Shown piece after piece: positions 7,427 through 15,578 of a stretch of DNA of 42,517 bases (position 1 is the stretch's first letter; each line of letters begins with the position of its first letter). Location of the stretch: the NCBI GenBank assembly GCA_009841045.1, contig VXMO01000062.1, forward strand, positions 1,761 to 44,277. The letters run 5' to 3'. A program made the translations under genes and the position numbers. Origin of the DNA: Dehalococcoidia bacterium (GTDB taxonomy: Bacteria > Chloroflexota > Dehalococcoidia > UBA6926). The notes below the pieces were generated by a model that was given only the letters and a program-made list of their open reading frames with translations, had not been told where the DNA came from and did not search any database.

Positions 7427-8344
7427 CTACCGTGTCGCCTCGTCCAGCACCTCCCGCCATTCGCGGGTTGAAATGCTGCCGTAGCCGCCGCGGTGTGTTA
7501 TCACGCCGTTTCCGTCGATGACAATCTCGGTTGATTGGCTCGATATTCTATACGCCAGAAACGCGTCGGCATTGTATTGTGATGCCTCCCACGCGCCATT
7601 GAAACCCGTCATATAGCTGCGCACGGTAGTCCTGCCCTCGGACGTGTCTGTACTGATGCCGAGAACCGCGACACGATCCTCATAGTCCCCGTAGACATCC
7701 CTGAGGTTCCGCAACTCGGAACGACAAGACGGTCACCAGGTCGCAAAGAAATACAGAACAACGGGCTGGTTCGCCTGCTTATAGTCCGTCAATGACCGCG
7801 TGATGCCGTCCGCCGTCGTCACCTCAAAGTCCGGCGCGGACTGCCCAACGTTGGTGCCCGTCGGCGGTGCAGGCGGAGCCGGCGCCTCCGTGGGGGGAAT
7901 GGGTGTTGGTGTGTCCGTGGGTGGAACGACGGCTGGGGGTTGCGGTACTGGTGTGTCCGTCGGCGTTGGGCCTTCACTCTCCGGCGTTGTGCCGGATCTT
8001 ACTGCAGGAACGGTCGGCTCCGCCGTGCCCGGCAGTAATGCTGGCGGAGTGACCTGCGGCTCTCTTTCAAGTGAACCCTCAACGGTCGGCTCCAGTGAGA
8101 GTGAGGCAGCATCATCCGGCGTCCCCACGCTAACCGAGCCTTGGGAAGTGCCTTCGGACACGGGAGTGTCAGGCGCTGACGTTGCGGCTGGCTGCGTTGG
8201 TGGAATAGTTGTGGCCGGCGGCCCCACCTCGTCCGTTCGCTCGCAGGCAACCGCGCCGATGACCAAGGCCGCCGCCACGATAAGCGCACTGAGTCGCAGA
8301 ACGACCACAGTGCGCACAGCTTGCAAAATCATAGTTGGATTCAT
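7427..8344 (-). CDS. TlpA/peroxiredoxin-like lipoprotein, predicted selenoprotein (in-frame TGA = Sec204)
   Basis: Read through TGA 7733-7735 this is a 305-residue protein. A lipoprotein-like signal peptide (VIGAVAC) leads into a long Pro/Thr/Glu-rich linker, then a thioredoxin-fold domain beginning GQSAPDFEVTTADG and continuing ITRSLTDYK. The redox segment reads LYFFATW-U-PSCRSEL, so TGA replaces the first Cys of the WCPSC motif and the resolving C207 remains. The usual cis-Pro of this fold is absent: the segment before IVIDGNGVI is SSQSTE. The ATG at 8344 lies 11 nt after the upstream gene's stop, preceded by a weak GGTGG; an upstream GTG-rich extension is less likely. It is the last gene of the hydantoinase unit, before the terminator. 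Extracytoplasmic thiol/selenol redox or peroxidase activity is inferred. Confidence 0.85.
7706..7722 (-). promoter_or_regulatory. Predicted bacterial SECIS element (downstream TlpA-like gene)
   Basis: On the minus strand GTTCCG pairs perfectly with CGGAAC around loop AGTTG. The stem begins 11 nt and the loop 17 nt after the TGA, with G at loop position 2. Loop and spacing are identical to the hairpin in the neighbouring gene, with two compensatory pair changes in the stem. Confidence 0.75.
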
Positions 8345-8355
8345 CAGCGCCACCG

Positions 8356-8949
8356 CTACGCCGTCACCGCGTCCAGCGCCTCGCGCCATTGATCGGCATT
8401 GTTGCTTCGCCCCGCTGCGCGGAACGTGATGACGCCATCGCCATCAATGATGACCTTGGAGGGCTGGCGACTGATGCCGAAGGCGGACTGGACATCTCCG
8501 TGATGGACCGCCATCTCCCACGGGTACCCCTGTCGTTCCGCGTAGGAGACGATCGTATCCGTAGTCTCCGAAGGATCGATACCGACAGCAATAAAGCCGA
8601 CCTCATCCTGGTAGTCCGGGTACACACTCTTGGCGGTCTGCAACTCAGACCGGCAGGACGGTCACCAGCTCGCGAAGAAATAAACGACGACAGGCTGGTT
8701 GGCCTGCTTGAAATCAGTCAATGAGCGGGTTACTCCGTCCGTCGTGGTGACGGAGAAGTCCGGAGCGAGATTGCCGACGCGGTTGCCCACCTCCGGCGCG
8801 GCGTCGGTCGTCGTTTCAGTCGTTGAGGACGTGGTTGTTTGCTCGTCAGTCTGCGTGCCTGAACCGCATGCCACGGCCAGCATCATCAACGCCGCCACCA
8901 ACAGCGCACTGAGCAACACGCCTGGCCACATCTGCAGTCGCATAGTCAC
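8356..8949 (-). CDS. TlpA/peroxiredoxin-like lipoprotein, predicted selenoprotein (in-frame TGA = Sec96)
   Basis: Read through TGA 8662-8664 this is a 197-residue protein: lipoprotein-type signal (LMMLAVACGSG), short Thr/Glu-rich linker, then a thioredoxin-fold domain beginning APDFSVTTTDGVTRSL. The motif is VYFFASW-U-PSCRSEL (U96, C99). After it come the expected strands and a cis-Pro-type segment SRQPSKVIIDGDGVI, so the fold looks complete. The GTG at 8949 was chosen because AGAGGAG lies 8 nt upstream; ATG two codons later is the alternative. It is a close paralogue of the next gene downstream. It lies 19 nt after hyuB and 11 nt before the second paralogue, probably in one transcript. Role inferred: exported thiol-disulfide or peroxide reduction. 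Confidence 0.87.
8634..8652 (-). promoter_or_regulatory. Predicted bacterial SECIS element (upstream TlpA-like gene)
   Basis: On the minus strand a perfect 7-bp stem CGGTCTG/CAGACCG encloses loop AGTTG. The stem begins 10 nt and the loop 17 nt after the TGA, with G at loop position 2. Position and loop match the paralogue's hairpin exactly. Confidence 0.8.
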
Positions 8950-8968
8950 AAGCTAGTCTCCTCTGCGT

Positions 8969-10579
8969 TCAAGGCGGCGAGCCGGGCACGCCCCAACCGC
9001 CTCCACCGGGCGTCTCAATGGTAAGCCTGTCACCGCGCGAAACGTCAATGGTGACGGTGGCCGGCAACTCGTCATCCCGGTCAGAGTCCATTCTACGCAG
9101 GGTGTTGCGGCCCGGAGCGCCGGCCGCCCCTCCCACAAGCCCCCACGCCCCGCGCGAGCGCCGTTCTGTCAACAGCGAGACCGTCGCATCCCCCAAGAAC
9201 TCCACTGTGCGCACAAGGCCGTCCCCGCCCTGGAACTGCCCCTCTCCACCCGAACCGCGCCGCACACCATACTCCAGCACACGGAACGGATACTGGTACT
9301 CCAGCGCCTCAATGGGGGTGTTGAGCGTATTTGTCATATGGCTGTGGATGGCAGACTCGCCCGGTCCGTCCGGCGATGCCCCGACCCCGCCTGCAAGTGT
9401 TTCATAATAGGCGAAGGGCTGACCCGTGCGCGGGTCAGTGCCGCCGATGGTTACGTTGTTCATCGTCCCCTGGCTCGCCGCCGGAATCTGTTGGGGCAGA
9501 ACGTCTGCGAGCGCGCCAAACACAACGTCAACGATGCGCTGCGATGTCTCCACATTCCCCGCGGCCACGGCGCGCGGCGGACGCGGGTTCACCAGCGATC
9601 CCTCCGGCGTAATCACCTCCACGGACGCGAACGACCCGTGATTGGCGGGAGCGCGCGACCCGGCTAGGCAGCGTACGCAGTATTGGACAGCCGAAACAGT
9701 TACTGCGCGCACCGCGTTGATATTGCTGAGCGACTGTTCGGGTGACGTGCCTGTGAAGTCCACAGTCAGAGAGCCGTCGCCGTCGCTCGTGATGGTCACG
9801 GCGATGCGCGGCCGTTCCGTGCCCGGTATCGGTGGCTCCATATCGTCCTCAAAGGAGTATTGCCCCGCCGGTATGTCTCGCAGTGCCGCCCGCACAAGGC
9901 GTTCGGCATAGTCGATGAGCGCCTCTCCATGCTCGGTGACGGTCTGCCAGCCATAGCGGGTAATCAATGCCTCATAGCGCCCTTCGCCGATGCGGTTGGC
10001 GGCAATCTGCGCAGCAAGGTCGCCGCGCCGCTCCTCCGGCGTGCGCACGTTGCTCATGAACAGCTCCACTGCCTCCTCGTTTAGCGTGCCCCCGCGCGCC
10101 AGCCTAATCGGCGGGATGATGAATCCCTCTTGATAGATCGTCGTCGACGCGGGCATGGAGCCGGGTGCCATGCCGCCCACGTCCGCGTGGTGGGCGCGGG
10201 TCGCCACAAACCCCGCCAGTGGGTCGGCATCCCCACCTTCAACGCCCTCAGGGATGAACACAGGTGAGATCAACGTCAAATCGGGCAGGTGTGTTCCGCC
10301 AAGATACGGGTCATTGAGGGCAATGAGATCGCCGGGCTCGAATGTATCGAACCGCTCGATAGCGGCCTGCACAGACGCGGGCATCGCGCCTAGATGAACA
10401 GGTATATGCTCCGCCTGCGCCAGTATGCGGCCCGTGGCGTCAAAGACGGCGCAGGAGAAATCCCGTCGCTCCTTGATGTTCGGCGATAACGCCGTCCGCC
10501 CCAGAACTGCGCCCATCTCCTCCGCGATGGCCGCGAACAGCCGTCGAAAAACCTCCAGTGAGATGGCGTCGACAGTCAC
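8969..10579 (-). CDS. hyuB: Hydantoinase/oxoprolinase subunit B
   Basis: The 536-residue protein is full length for the HyuB family. Recognisable segments include IAEEMGAVLGRTALSPNIKE and RRDFSCAVFD near the N-terminus, IALNDPYLGGTHLPDLTLISP, and GSGGEGQFQGGDGLVR near the C-terminus. With HyuA it forms an ATP-dependent amidohydrolase acting on hydantoins, 5-oxoproline or related ring amides; acetophenone-carboxylase-type enzymes are a related alternative. Its GTG start overlaps the hyuA stop in GTGA (10576-10579), a sign of translational coupling. Two Sec-TlpA genes follow after 19 nt. Confidence 0.92.
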   Translation of the reverse strand: MTVDAISLEVFRRLFAAIAEEMGAVLGRTALSPNIKERRDFSCAVFDATGRILAQAEHIPVHLGAMPASVQAAIERFDTFEPGDLIALNDPYLGGTHLPDLTLISPVFIPEGVEGGDADPLAGFVATRAHHADVGGMAPGSMPASTTIYQEGFIIPPIRLARGGTLNEEAVELFMSNVRTPEERRGDLAAQIAANRIGEGRYEALITRYGWQTVTEHGEALIDYAERLVRAALRDIPAGQYSFEDDMEPPIPGTERPRIAVTITSDGDGSLTVDFTGTSPEQSLSNINAVRAVTVSAVQYCVRCLAGSRAPANHGSFASVEVITPEGSLVNPRPPRAVAAGNVETSQRIVDVVFGALADVLPQQIPAASQGTMNNVTIGGTDPRTGQPFAYYETLAGGVGASPDGPGESAIHSHMTNTLNTPIEALEYQYPFRVLEYGVRRGSGGEGQFQGGDGLVRTVEFLGDATVSLLTERRSRGAWGLVGGAAGAPGRNTLRRMDSDRDDELPATVTIDVSRGDRLTIETPGGGGWGVPGSPP

Positions 10580-12573
10580 GCAGACACCCTTTCGAGGATG
10601 AGGTTCAGGTTCTCATCAACGCGCCCAACCCAACCCGGCGGCATATAGGTCGTGCAGTCCGTCTGCGTCAGCACGGCCGGCCCTTTCAACTGATCCCCAA
10701 CCAGCAGCGCATTGCGATCATACAGCGGCGCAGCAACCTCTTTCCCGTCTATCGTCAGCGTGGTCCCGCCGGGTTGTGCATCACTCGCGTCTGACCTGCC
10801 CTCTGCGTCCTCGACGACGAATTCAGGACGGCGCGCAGGTATAGTTGCCCGTAGCCGCAGAGTCACAATCTCCGTCGGCCACACGGGATGACTATGGTCG
10901 AAACTTCGCTGGTGCGCGGTGTGAAACCGCTCCTCAAGAGAAAGGCCGTCGGGCGCATGCAGTGGGATTGAGAGTTCATACCCCTGGCCTTGATAGCGGA
11001 TGTCTGCCAAAGCGGAAAACGTCGCCTGCGCCGCAGGCAAGCCCACTGCTTCAAGGTCCCTTCGAGCGTCGCGTTCAATCTCGCCCAGCAACCGCTCAAT
11101 CTCCTCCGCCGACATGTCCGAAACATCACGCATGGCGGTTCTCGAATAGTCACGCGTGACGTCCACGGTCAGCATCCCCCACGCAGACAGCGCCCCGGAC
11201 ATGCGCGGCACAAGCACACTGCGAATGCCGAGTCCCTCCGCAAGCTCACAGGCGTGCAGCGGCCCCGCTCCGCCAAACGCGACGAGTGTGAATTCCCTCG
11301 GATCATAACCCCGCTCCAACGAGACCACCCGCAGCGCCTGCTCCATGTTCGCGTTGGCCACCCGCACCACGCCTCCGGCGGCTTGCTGTGGTGTTATGCC
11401 AAGCTGCTCTGCGATTGCGCCCACGGCATCTAGCGCCGCCCCACCATTCAGTGGGAGCCTGCCCGCAAGCGGCCTGTCCGCCGGCAGCCTGCCGAGCACG
11501 ATGTTGGCGTCCGTCACCGTCGGCCCGCCACCTTGCCCATACGCCGCAGGCCCCGGGTCTGCACCCGCCGACTGCGGTCCCACCGATAGCGCGCCGCCCG
11601 CGTCCACGCTTGCAAGAGACCCGCCGCCCGCCCCAACCGTATGAATATCCACGATCGGAACACGCAGTGGATACCCGCCAATGTTTCCCTCAGACGTACG
11701 TTGCACCTCGCCGTCACACAGTGAAACGTCCGTTGACGTGCCGCCCATGTCCAGCGTGATGATGCGGTCAAAGTCGGCCGCTTTCGCCACCTCGAACGCG
11801 CCGACAACTCCTCCTGCCGGCCCGCTCAGCAGCGTCTCCACAGGAAAGCTGCTCGCCTGCCCGATGGTCATGCTGCCGCCGTTGGATGACATGATTCTCA
11901 CTGTCGACTGAACGGAGTCGTCGATTCGCGATAAGTACGACTGCATAACGGGCGCAACATATGAATTGAGCACAGTCGTTGACGTTCGTTCGAACTCCCT
12001 GAACTCCGGGACAACATCACTCGAGAGGGAGATGGGCACGTCGACGGGTAATCGACGCTCCAACGCATTCCGGATTAGCTGCTCATGCTCCGGAGGAAGA
12101 AATGAGAAAAGCAGCGCGACCGCCACGGAGTCCACGCCGGACTCGGCAACCGCCTCAGCAAGGGCGCCAAGCTCCGCCTCATCAGGCGCCGTGAGAATCT
12201 CCCCCTCCGGAGTCACCCGCTCATCGATCTCAAACCGCAGTTCACGCGGAACCAGCGGCACGGGGCGCGTAACCCGCAGGCTATACAGATCATCACGCGC
12301 CTGCCGCCCAATCTCGATCACATCCGCCATGCCGCGCGTCGTCACCAATGCCGTCCGCGCCCCACGCCGCTCAAGTACCGCGTTGGTGCCGACGGTGCTC
12401 CCATGAACAATCTCGTCGCCCTTATGAGCGTCCCCGCCGATCTCCCGCACACCGGCAAGAAATGACTGCGCCGGATCTGCGGGCGTGGACGGAACCTTGA
12501 TCAGGCGAATCGAACCGTCCTCACCAACGCGAATAACGTCCGTGAACGTGCCGCCCGTGTCGATCCCAATCAT
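10576..12573 (-). CDS. hyuA: Hydantoinase/oxoprolinase subunit A
   Basis: The 665-residue HyuA-family subunit has the ATP-binding ASKHA-type phosphate loops IGIDTGGTFTDVI at the N-terminus and TLDMGGTSTDVSL mid-protein. The GPAGGVVGAFE and VAFGGAGPLHACELAEGLGI segments are typical of hydantoinase A. It provides the ATPase part of a cytoplasmic HyuA/HyuB ring-opening enzyme. Exact substrate (hydantoin, N-methylhydantoin, 5-oxoproline) cannot be assigned. The ATG at 12573 lies 15 nt after the DUF6941-like gene, and its stop overlaps the hyuB start by four bases. Confidence 0.93.
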   Translation of the reverse strand: MIGIDTGGTFTDVIRVGEDGSIRLIKVPSTPADPAQSFLAGVREIGGDAHKGDEIVHGSTVGTNAVLERRGARTALVTTRGMADVIEIGRQARDDLYSLRVTRPVPLVPRELRFEIDERVTPEGEILTAPDEAELGALAEAVAESGVDSVAVALLFSFLPPEHEQLIRNALERRLPVDVPISLSSDVVPEFREFERTSTTVLNSYVAPVMQSYLSRIDDSVQSTVRIMSSNGGSMTIGQASSFPVETLLSGPAGGVVGAFEVAKAADFDRIITLDMGGTSTDVSLCDGEVQRTSEGNIGGYPLRVPIVDIHTVGAGGGSLASVDAGGALSVGPQSAGADPGPAAYGQGGGPTVTDANIVLGRLPADRPLAGRLPLNGGAALDAVGAIAEQLGITPQQAAGGVVRVANANMEQALRVVSLERGYDPREFTLVAFGGAGPLHACELAEGLGIRSVLVPRMSGALSAWGMLTVDVTRDYSRTAMRDVSDMSAEEIERLLGEIERDARRDLEAVGLPAAQATFSALADIRYQGQGYELSIPLHAPDGLSLEERFHTAHQRSFDHSHPVWPTEIVTLRLRATIPARRPEFVVEDAEGRSDASDAQPGGTTLTIDGKEVAAPLYDRNALLVGDQLKGPAVLTQTDCTTYMPPGWVGRVDENLNLILERVSA

Positions 12574-12588
12574 GGGACGGCTCCTCGG

Positions 12589-13026
12589 CTAGTTGGGGGG
12601 CGGCGGCCCGCCCAGGTGCAGGGGATCCGGGTCGTGATGCCATTCATTCTCCCCGGACTCCACCAGGAGTGGCGCTTCCTGCACAACTTGCCCGTCAAGA
12701 ATTGCCTGCACCAGGAACAACCCGTCGTTCTCAGCTTGTATGCCGAGGCTCATGAAGAATTGATGCCCCTGGATGGGAAGAAGATTCGCTGTGATCGGCT
12801 CACTTCGCACAATCTCCATGCCGTTGGGGTCCAGCACGCGCAGGATGAGTTCATGTGATCCCTCGCCGTGCAGACGGCAGTAGATGGAGAACTGGAACGC
12901 CATCGGAAACTGCTGCGCGCCAACGGTGTCAAAAATGCCTATGACATGCGCCCGACCACGCTCGTCACGGAATGAGTCCTGCCCCAGCAACAGAGCCGTG
13001 ACGCGGACGCCGGTGGACTCGGTCAT
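12589..13026 (-). CDS. DUF6941-like conserved hypothetical protein
   Basis: This 145-residue protein begins MTESTGVRVTALLLGQDSFR and contains HVIGIFDTVGAQQFP, a pattern I associate with the DUF6941 family of unknown function (beta-rich, about 130-150 residues). No signal peptide, membrane segment or catalytic motif is visible, and it ends in a Pro-rich tail. It sits inside the hydantoinase unit, 25 nt after the preceding gene and 15 nt before hyuA, so it is probably cotranscribed. No function is assigned. Confidence 0.7.
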   Translation of the reverse strand: MTESTGVRVTALLLGQDSFRDERGRAHVIGIFDTVGAQQFPMAFQFSIYCRLHGEGSHELILRVLDPNGMEIVRSEPITANLLPIQGHQFFMSLGIQAENDGLFLVQAILDGQVVQEAPLLVESGENEWHHDPDPLHLGGPPPPN

Positions 13027-13051
13027 CAGCGCAGTGAATCACACGGAGCGT

Positions 13052-13717
13052 TCATGCTCCGCGCCCGCCCGGGCACCATGCGTTGTGTTCGGACATCACG
13101 TCGTCCCAGCTCTCAAAGCCGACGTGCAGTTGCAGTAGGTGCCCGCACTTCTCGCAGTCCTTGTGCTCAAACGTCTCGAACGGATCAACGTCCGCGCCCA
13201 TCATCGCTTGTGAGGCCAGCTCAACCAGCGACGACAGCCGCTCCACCGTCAGATCGACCATTCCCTGGAACGTGTCCGGCGGCTTGGGAGCCTGGATGGT
13301 GTCCAGCGAAAATCGGGCGGACAGCACCAGGTGGTCATGCCCGAGGCGAGGCAGTACATTGCCCTCGATCCAGACACCCTGCACCGCCCGCGCCTCAATC
13401 GGCGATTCAATCTCCAGCTCCCGCGTGACGGTGTTCATCAGGGTGATGTACAGCGCAGTGCGGAGACCCGCTCCGTCCAGCCCCTCCGGCAGCGCGGCAG
13501 CCACGCCCTCTCCGGACAGCGGCGCATCGCCATTACCAATCGCGGTATAGACCGCGTCGCCCAGTGCCAGAAGCGCCCCCTGATCCATCGGCTCGATAGC
13601 GGCAACCAGCCGCATGTCATCGTCGGTCATTTCGGCGAGTTCCCCAAGGAACTGCTGAAAATAGCGGCGCGCGGCGGGGGTCGGCCCCAACAGCGCCGAA
13701 CGGGACGATGACGTCAT
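13052..13717 (-). CDS. Hypothetical protein with C-terminal Cys/His cluster
   Basis: I do not recognise this 221-residue protein. It is acidic and mostly alpha-helical in appearance for the first 160 residues. The last 40 carry HKDCEKCGHLLQLH and later HNAWCPGG, a possible zinc-binding cluster. The ATG at 13717 has GGAG 8 nt upstream. It appears to be the first gene of the unit that continues through the DUF6941-like gene, hyuA, hyuB and the two Sec-TlpA genes. Confidence 0.7.
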   Translation of the reverse strand: MTSSSRSALLGPTPAARRYFQQFLGELAEMTDDDMRLVAAIEPMDQGALLALGDAVYTAIGNGDAPLSGEGVAAALPEGLDGAGLRTALYITLMNTVTRELEIESPIEARAVQGVWIEGNVLPRLGHDHLVLSARFSLDTIQAPKPPDTFQGMVDLTVERLSSLVELASQAMMGADVDPFETFEHKDCEKCGHLLQLHVGFESWDDVMSEHNAWCPGGRGA

Positions 13718-13766
13718 GCAATGAACTCCACAGCCAATTCGTTCCTGGGTTGGATTGAACGTTTGT

Positions 13767-13775
13767 AGTGTAGCA
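13767..13775 (-). promoter_or_regulatory. Extended -10 promoter element of the hydantoinase/selenoprotein unit
   Basis: TGC-TACACT on the minus strand lies 49 nt upstream of the ATG at 13717. No clear -35 was found. It fits the TGCTAnnnT pattern seen before several other genes. Confidence 0.4.
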
Positions 13776-13792
13776 TTGGGAGGGTGCCGCCC

Positions 13793-15040
13793 TCAGGTTC
13801 GAGCCCCTTGCGGCGTATTCAGCCGACCCGGCCCCGTCTCAGGCAGTAACACCCCCGCAATGAACAGCGTAAATGATGTCGCGCAGACGACCCCGATTCC
13901 AATCAAGAAGCTCCCTGTCTCATCAATGATGAATCCGGCAATGATTGGCGCAATAAAGCTTGAGGCATTGCCTGCCGTCAGAATTGACGCCCAAATAGCC
14001 CCAGCCCGCTCCGGTGACGAGCCCGGTAGCTCAATCGGGATGGTAAAGAGCGACGGTTCATAGATCCAGTGCAGGAATCCCGCCACTACAACAGCCGTAA
14101 GTAACAGGATACCGGCAGGGGCGTAGATAGTCGTTATGCCCGCCGCGCCGATAATCAGGCCGGACCAGATGATGACCGGACGTCTGCGCCCAACAAATGT
14201 CGTGACGATCCCTCCGATAATGTTCGCCGGCGCTCCCGCCAGCGAAAAAATGCCCGCCATAAGCCCCGCGGCCGCAAGGCTCAGTCCGCGCTCCTCCTCG
14301 TAGTAGCTGGGAAGCCAGGTGTTTAGCGTGATGAACTGCGCCCACGGGCCGGTCACGGCAAAGGACATCAACCATGTTTCACGCCGACGGAAAACACTCA
14401 GGATGGCGCCGATTTTCACCGGTTCAGGCGGTACCCCACCCAGCGCCTCTCGCTCCCGCCACAGAACCACGAACAGAACCGCCCCTGCCGCTGCGACAAT
14501 TCCCTCGATGCCAATGGCCCATTCCCAGTTGATCCAGCCCGCCAACGGCGGACCGAGGTACTGCGCCACAGCGAGACCCACGGTTATGGAGGCCAGGGCG
14601 ACAGCATTGACAATTGGCACCTCTCGCGGCGGTGCCCACCGCATGATGATGCTGGCAGTTAATGGCACAATGGCGCCCGCGCCCACTCCTTGCACTGAAC
14701 GCAACACGATAAACCACCAGAAACCCGACAGAAACGGCGTCAACGCCGTGACGCCCAGGAGAGCCCAGCCAACTCCAAAGACTGGGCGGATGTTCCAGCG
14801 TGTAACAATGATTGCCGCAGGGATGGTCACAGCCGTGAATACCAGGGTTATGCTCGTAACAGCAAATCCGCCTTCAGACCGCGTCAGGTCATACGATTCC
14901 ATGACCAGCGGCAGAACTGACGCCGGAGCGAGAAATGCAATCCCCAGCATGAGGTGCATGAGGACGACGAGCGCGTAGATGACGAATCGGTACGGGGGTG
15001 CCTCAACAGCCGCAGATTCGGAGGTATCGGTGTCAACCAT
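13793..15040 (-). CDS. MFS transporter
   Basis: The 415-residue protein shows about 12 hydrophobic segments typical of the major facilitator superfamily. It begins with a short polar N-terminus, then RFVIYALVVLMHLMLGIAFL; a region beginning VLRSVQGVGAGAIVPLTAS matches the conserved transmembrane 4 region. It resembles the CynX/NarK-like anion porter group in general shape, but the substrate cannot be told. The start ATG at 15040 faces the divergent small membrane protein gene. The two stretches of AT-rich sequence between them probably hold both promoters. Confidence 0.88.
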   Translation of the reverse strand: MVDTDTSESAAVEAPPYRFVIYALVVLMHLMLGIAFLAPASVLPLVMESYDLTRSEGGFAVTSITLVFTAVTIPAAIIVTRWNIRPVFGVGWALLGVTALTPFLSGFWWFIVLRSVQGVGAGAIVPLTASIIMRWAPPREVPIVNAVALASITVGLAVAQYLGPPLAGWINWEWAIGIEGIVAAAGAVLFVVLWREREALGGVPPEPVKIGAILSVFRRRETWLMSFAVTGPWAQFITLNTWLPSYYEEERGLSLAAAGLMAGIFSLAGAPANIIGGIVTTFVGRRRPVIIWSGLIIGAAGITTIYAPAGILLLTAVVVAGFLHWIYEPSLFTIPIELPGSSPERAGAIWASILTAGNASSFIAPIIAGFIIDETGSFLIGIGVVCATSFTLFIAGVLLPETGPGRLNTPQGART

Positions 15041-15102
15041 TAGAGAAACTATAGCGGTTGACTACGACGAGCGGGCGATTGGACGCGGGGAGCGGAACTG
15101 AC

Positions 15103-15573
15103 ATGCGCCCAACTTCGTGGATCCTTCCCGCAATCGTCATCTTCACGGTCTTCGTCATCTTTCTCACCGGCAACCTCTACATCGCCTTGCTCATCGGTCT
15201 GCCGATCCTATTCACTATTGGACTCATCATCCTGTTCCGCAGGACACGCCCTGAAACGCCGCCCGTCCCGCTGCCTGCAGGGCCCCTCCTTGAACCCGCC
15301 AAACTCGAGGGACGCATCGACCGCATGGCCGTCGAGGACGTTGAGATTGAGGGCTCGGCGGAGGGACTCTTTTCATCGGGACCCAAGTACAACTCAATAC
15401 TTGTCATCATCATCAGCGGTATCCGTTATCGACTGGACCCGGCCCCGCTGAGGCGCGGCGGCTACGACTGGATGAAAGAGGGTATGTGGGTCAAGGCAAC
15501 GTTCGACCGCCAATCCCGCGTCATCTACCAAATCGAACAGGCCCCCGGCCCACAAGGGTATGGTGGGCCGTAA
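15103..15573 (+). CDS. Hypothetical membrane protein
   Basis: This 156-residue protein has two closely spaced transmembrane helices at the N-terminus (ILPAIVIFTVFVIFLTGNLY, then a second ending PILFTIGLIILF), followed by a soluble beta-rich domain beginning LEGRIDRMAVEDVEIEGSAE. The ATG at 15103 was preferred because GGGAGCGG lies upstream; an earlier TTG at 15058 would add 15 polar residues. I do not recognise the family. The soluble part resembles a small membrane-anchored OB-like or NfeD-like domain in size only. It converges with the ABC permease gene 5 bp away. Confidence 0.65.
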   Translation: MRPTSWILPAIVIFTVFVIFLTGNLYIALLIGLPILFTIGLIILFRRTRPETPPVPLPAGPLLEPAKLEGRIDRMAVEDVEIEGSAEGLFSSGPKYNSILVIIISGIRYRLDPAPLRRGGYDWMKEGMWVKATFDRQSRVIYQIEQAPGPQGYGGP

Positions 15574-15578
15574 AGCAG

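Noticed and set aside
4278-8664. The three in-frame TGA codons as sequencing errors, pseudogenes or a reassigned genetic code
   Set aside because: All three fall on the same chemically meaningful position (first Cys of a WCxxC), keep frame on both sides and have correctly placed hairpins, two with compensatory changes. Reassignment of TGA is unlikely because many genes here (hyuA, hyuB, the MFS gene, actA, the methyltransferase) end in TGA. Error remains possible only as three coincident events.
15058-15102. TTG at 15058 as start of the small membrane protein gene
   Set aside because: The extra 15 residues are polar and unconserved-looking; ATG at 15103 has a GGGAG ribosome-binding site and begins directly before the first helix.
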